NCBI GenBank assembly: GCA_900553145.1
Contig: USCL01000116.1
Coordinates: forward strand, 1 to 10,691
Direction of reading: 5' to 3'
Length of the DNA stretch: 10,691 nt
Source of the DNA: an uncultured Desulfovibrio sp.
GTDB taxonomy: Bacteria > Desulfobacterota > Desulfovibrionia > Desulfovibrionales > Desulfovibrionaceae
This document shows positions 6,812-10,691 of this stretch, piece by piece. How positions within the stretch are numbered: position 1 is the stretch's first letter; the number at the start of each line of letters is the position of its first letter. The notes under the pieces were generated by a model. The model ran no database searches. It was given only the letters and a program-made list of their open reading frames with translations, and was not told the DNA's origin. Both the position numbers and the translations under genes were made by a program.

Positions 6812-6827
6812 ATACATGGATATGTAT
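6812..6827. promoter_or_regulatory. AT-rich inverted repeat upstream of the EAL gene
   Basis: ATACAT (6812-6817) and ATGTAT (6822-6827) form a perfect 6-bp inverted repeat with a 4-base centre, and TGTATACA (6823-6830) is an overlapping palindrome. It lies about 84 bp before ATG 6911, a usual place for an operator overlapping a promoter. The binding protein is unknown; the divergent XRE regulator is one candidate. Confidence 0.35.
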
Positions 6828-6910
6828 ACAACTTATTCTGTATTTGCTCTTTAGCGCGGAGCATGCTACTTCCTGTTTGTCGCGGAGAGACACCTTTGTA
6901 AGGACGTTCA

Positions 6911-10691
<3,781 letters not shown>

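Larger units (their letters stand above)
6494..6910. other. Divergent intergenic region upstream of the XRE and EAL genes
   Basis: 417 bp without a supported gene. From left to right it holds a consensus -35 hexamer at 6595-6600, the first CAACAGTACTC repeat (6652-6662), a terminator-like hairpin (6705-6730), the second CAACAGTACTC repeat (6738-6748), the GTGCCCCAAGGGGTAC near-palindrome around 6792-6807, and an AT-rich inverted repeat at 6812-6827. The amount of structure is high for plain spacer DNA and suggests operators and possibly a small RNA. Confidence 0.6.

Overview
The window is GC-rich, roughly 60%, and reads as accessory chromosome from a free-living Gram-negative bacterium with heavy signal-transduction content. 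The iron-sulfur protein at the left edge and the style of the signalling proteins would fit an anaerobe such as a member of the Desulfovibrionaceae. That placement is an inference from general resemblance and has not been tested by any search.

Layout from left to right: (1) the 3' part of an iron-sulfur protein with a Cys-rich CxCCxCCC element and two ferredoxin-type [4Fe-4S] motifs (2-607, +). (2) A small exported protein of unknown function with its own Shine-Dalgarno site (872-1147, +), followed by a GC-rich hairpin. (3) A translationally coupled OmpR/EnvZ-like two-component pair (1400-2110 and 2107-3534, +), with a strong intrinsic terminator about 245 bp downstream. (4) A membrane dCache-GGDEF diguanylate cyclase (3939-5493, +) whose N-terminal membrane segment is out of frame with the rest, pointing to a one-base frameshift near 4047. 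(5) About 600 bp without a gene, carrying four degenerate copies of a short GC-rich palindromic repeat. (6) A minus-strand XRE-type regulator fused to a leucine-zipper-like coil (6493-6098). (7) A divergent intergenic region with inverted and direct repeats. (8) A 1049-residue soluble PAS-PAS-GGDEF*-PAS-GGDEF*-EAL protein (6911-10060, +). Its two GGDEF domains look degenerate and its EAL domain looks intact.

The most striking part is the 3' end. Just after the EAL domain the coding sequence runs into 32 GA dinucleotide units (9937-10000), read as an Arg-Glu tail. In the given length the protein ends 19 residues later. In the frame reached by adding one GA unit or losing two, the reading frame stays open for 690 bp (10002-10691) and runs directly into a second tract of at least 26 GA units, where the window stops. 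This is the arrangement expected of a slipped-strand (phase-variable) switch that would add or remove a C-terminal extension on a c-di-GMP phosphodiesterase, possibly with a second switch further along. It remains an inference: assembly error in the repeats is the main alternative, and the codon statistics of the extension are not clear-cut.

Taken together, the window pairs a c-di-GMP-making enzyme (possibly broken) with a c-di-GMP-degrading enzyme (possibly phase-variable), next to a two-component system and a zipper-type repressor. No rRNA, tRNA, CRISPR array or intact insertion sequence is visible.
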